Shown here: positions 31,940-32,586 of the stretch, piece after piece
How positions within the stretch are numbered: position 1 is the first letter of the stretch
Layout of the letters: every line of letters begins with the position of its first letter
Origin: CAYSRM01 sp964475205
Lineage (GTDB): Bacteria > Verrucomicrobiota > Kiritimatiellia > UBA8416 > CAYSRM01
Direction: 5' to 3'
NCBI GenBank assembly: GCA_964475205.1
Contig: CAYYVQ010000025.1
Coordinates: 1-32,586, forward strand
DNA: 32,586 nt
The notes under the pieces: generated by a model
Database searches by the model: none
Told to the model about the DNA's origin: nothing
What the model saw: only the letters and a program-made list of their open reading frames with translations
Program-made: the position numbers and the translations under genes

Positions 31940-32523
31940 CCCCGCAAATAAAAACATAAGCCTGTGCCACCATACGTACGAATGTCAATAGTCTTCCAAC
32001 CCTCATGTTGCCTGGTCTCTTCCCCGACAATGTCTCTTTTCTCTGATTCAAATATAAACAACCCGCCATCGGCAATAACATCAAAAGCGGGAATTTTTCT
32101 CAACAAATATTCCCTCCAGCCCGCAGCTCCGCAAGCTTCGCCATCCGCCGGCCCCGGCTCCAGATAAGGAGGATCCGCAAAAACAATATCAAACCGCTCT
32201 CCTCGCAGAACTCCACCGAGCGCCCGGCCGACATCAGCCCTGATAATACGTCCGGCAAAATCAGGAAACTTTTGCGAAACCCGCTTCAGAACACTGCAGG
32301 AACGCCCGGCTTTCTCAATCCACCAGACTTCATCCGCGCCTCGACTCGCAGCTTCCATTCCCACAATACCCGAACCTGCGAACAAATCCGCAAACTTGCC
32401 CCCTGTTATTTGTTCTCCCAGGATAGAAAAAAGCGCTTCTCTCACCATGTCCCGGGTGGGCCGCATGCGCCGGTCGGGAGCCGAAACCTGCAATCCGCCA
32501 AATCTTCCGCCTGTGATCCTCAT
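31936..32523 (-). CDS. rsmD: 16S rRNA (guanine-N2)-methyltransferase RsmD
   Basis: SAM-dependent methyltransferase that modifies G966 of 16S rRNA in E. coli. The 195-aa protein has the N-terminal M-R-I-T-G-G-R-F-G-G-L motif, R-P-T-R-D-M-V-R-E-A-L-F, SAM-binding D-L-F-A-G-S-G-I-V-G-M-E-A (66-78) and the catalytic D-P-P-Y. It ends in a normal G-L-C-F-Y-L-R-G tail. No ribosome site precedes the ATG; the likely promoter lies so close that the transcript may begin at or next to the start codon. Confidence 0.95.
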   Translation of the reverse strand: MRITGGRFGGLQVSAPDRRMRPTRDMVREALFSILGEQITGGKFADLFAGSGIVGMEAASRGADEVWWIEKAGRSCSVLKRVSQKFPDFAGRIIRADVGRALGGVLRGERFDIVFADPPYLEPGPADGEACGAAGWREYLLRKIPAFDVIADGGLFIFESEKRDIVGEETRQHEGWKTIDIRTYGGTGLCFYLRG

Positions 32524-32529
32524 TGCGCA

Positions 32530-32558
32530 ACTATAGATAACACAGGCAGATTCTGCAA
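32530..32558 (-). promoter_or_regulatory. likely sigma70-type promoter for the rsmD-coaD-fab run, near-leaderless
   Basis: On the minus strand TTGCAG (32553-32558), a 17-nt spacer and TATAGT (32530-32535) form a good promoter. The expected start site about 7 nt after the -10 falls on or next to the A of the rsmD ATG at 32523. The remaining 28 bp to the window edge show nothing else. Confidence 0.5.
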
Positions 32559-32586
32559 ACCGATCCTGACGGCATAGGCAATTCTC

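Overview
The window is a chromosomal stretch from a diderm (LPS-bearing) bacterium. The evidence is LptD, an LpoB-like lipoprotein, LysM/TPR lipoproteins and a full MreBCD-PBP2-RodA elongation module. A bacterial family-B DNA polymerase, a pseudopilin gene in an odd place, two-domain glycosyltransferases and many decayed intergenic repeats suggest the Planctomycetota-Verrucomicrobiota-Kiritimatiellota/Lentisphaerota (PVC) group. That placement is an inference: no rRNA or other decisive marker is present. There is no tRNA, rRNA, CRISPR array, prophage or intact insertion sequence.

Layout. 1-1806 (+): end of an LpoB-like lipoprotein gene, then a COG3014-type TPR lipoprotein. 1801-4868 (-): a four-gene envelope-like cassette (unknown 219-aa protein, TPR/LysM lipoprotein, two coiled-coil proteins with C-terminal membrane anchors). 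5112-6869 (+): a lone double-domain family-2 glycosyltransferase. 6870-7623: non-coding, repeat-rich, with a REP-associated (Y1/IS200-like) transposase remnant. 7624-12038 (+): smc and an inositol-monophosphatase gene, coupled. 12010-24125 (-): ten tightly packed genes, in transcription order mreB-mreC-mreD-mrdA-rodA-rng-lptD-polB-gspG (nine recognised names; gspG is last), convergent with the smc pair and overlapping it by 29 bp. 24350-24934 (+): a winged-helix protein with a decayed nucleotidyltransferase-like domain. 24949-32523 (-): rsmD-coaD-yceD-rpmF-plsX-fabH-fabD-fabG-acpP-fabF, a fatty-acid synthesis and housekeeping cluster.

How the genes work together. The centre of the window builds the cell envelope: MreBCD/PBP2/RodA make lateral-wall peptidoglycan, LptD inserts LPS, the fab cluster makes acyl chains and CoA, and the left-hand lipoproteins probably regulate or bind the wall. 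SMC, PolB and RNase G serve the chromosome and RNA. PolB is translationally coupled to a type II secretion-type pseudopilin, which is unexpected.

The most unusual signal is a dispersed repeat family whose ends read CATGAATAGATCAGGCTAA and its inverse. Copies lie between minus-strand genes, often enclose internal hairpins, and several times carry the stop codon of the upstream gene inside the repeat. Clear copies are at 3069-3330, 4185-4212, 7363-7478, 26304-26330, 26327-26510 and 31884-31939; weaker ones are at 31341-31361, 18622-18637 and 2312-2326. The two ends of one copy tend to share the same variant bases, which argues that the ends function or evolve as a pair.
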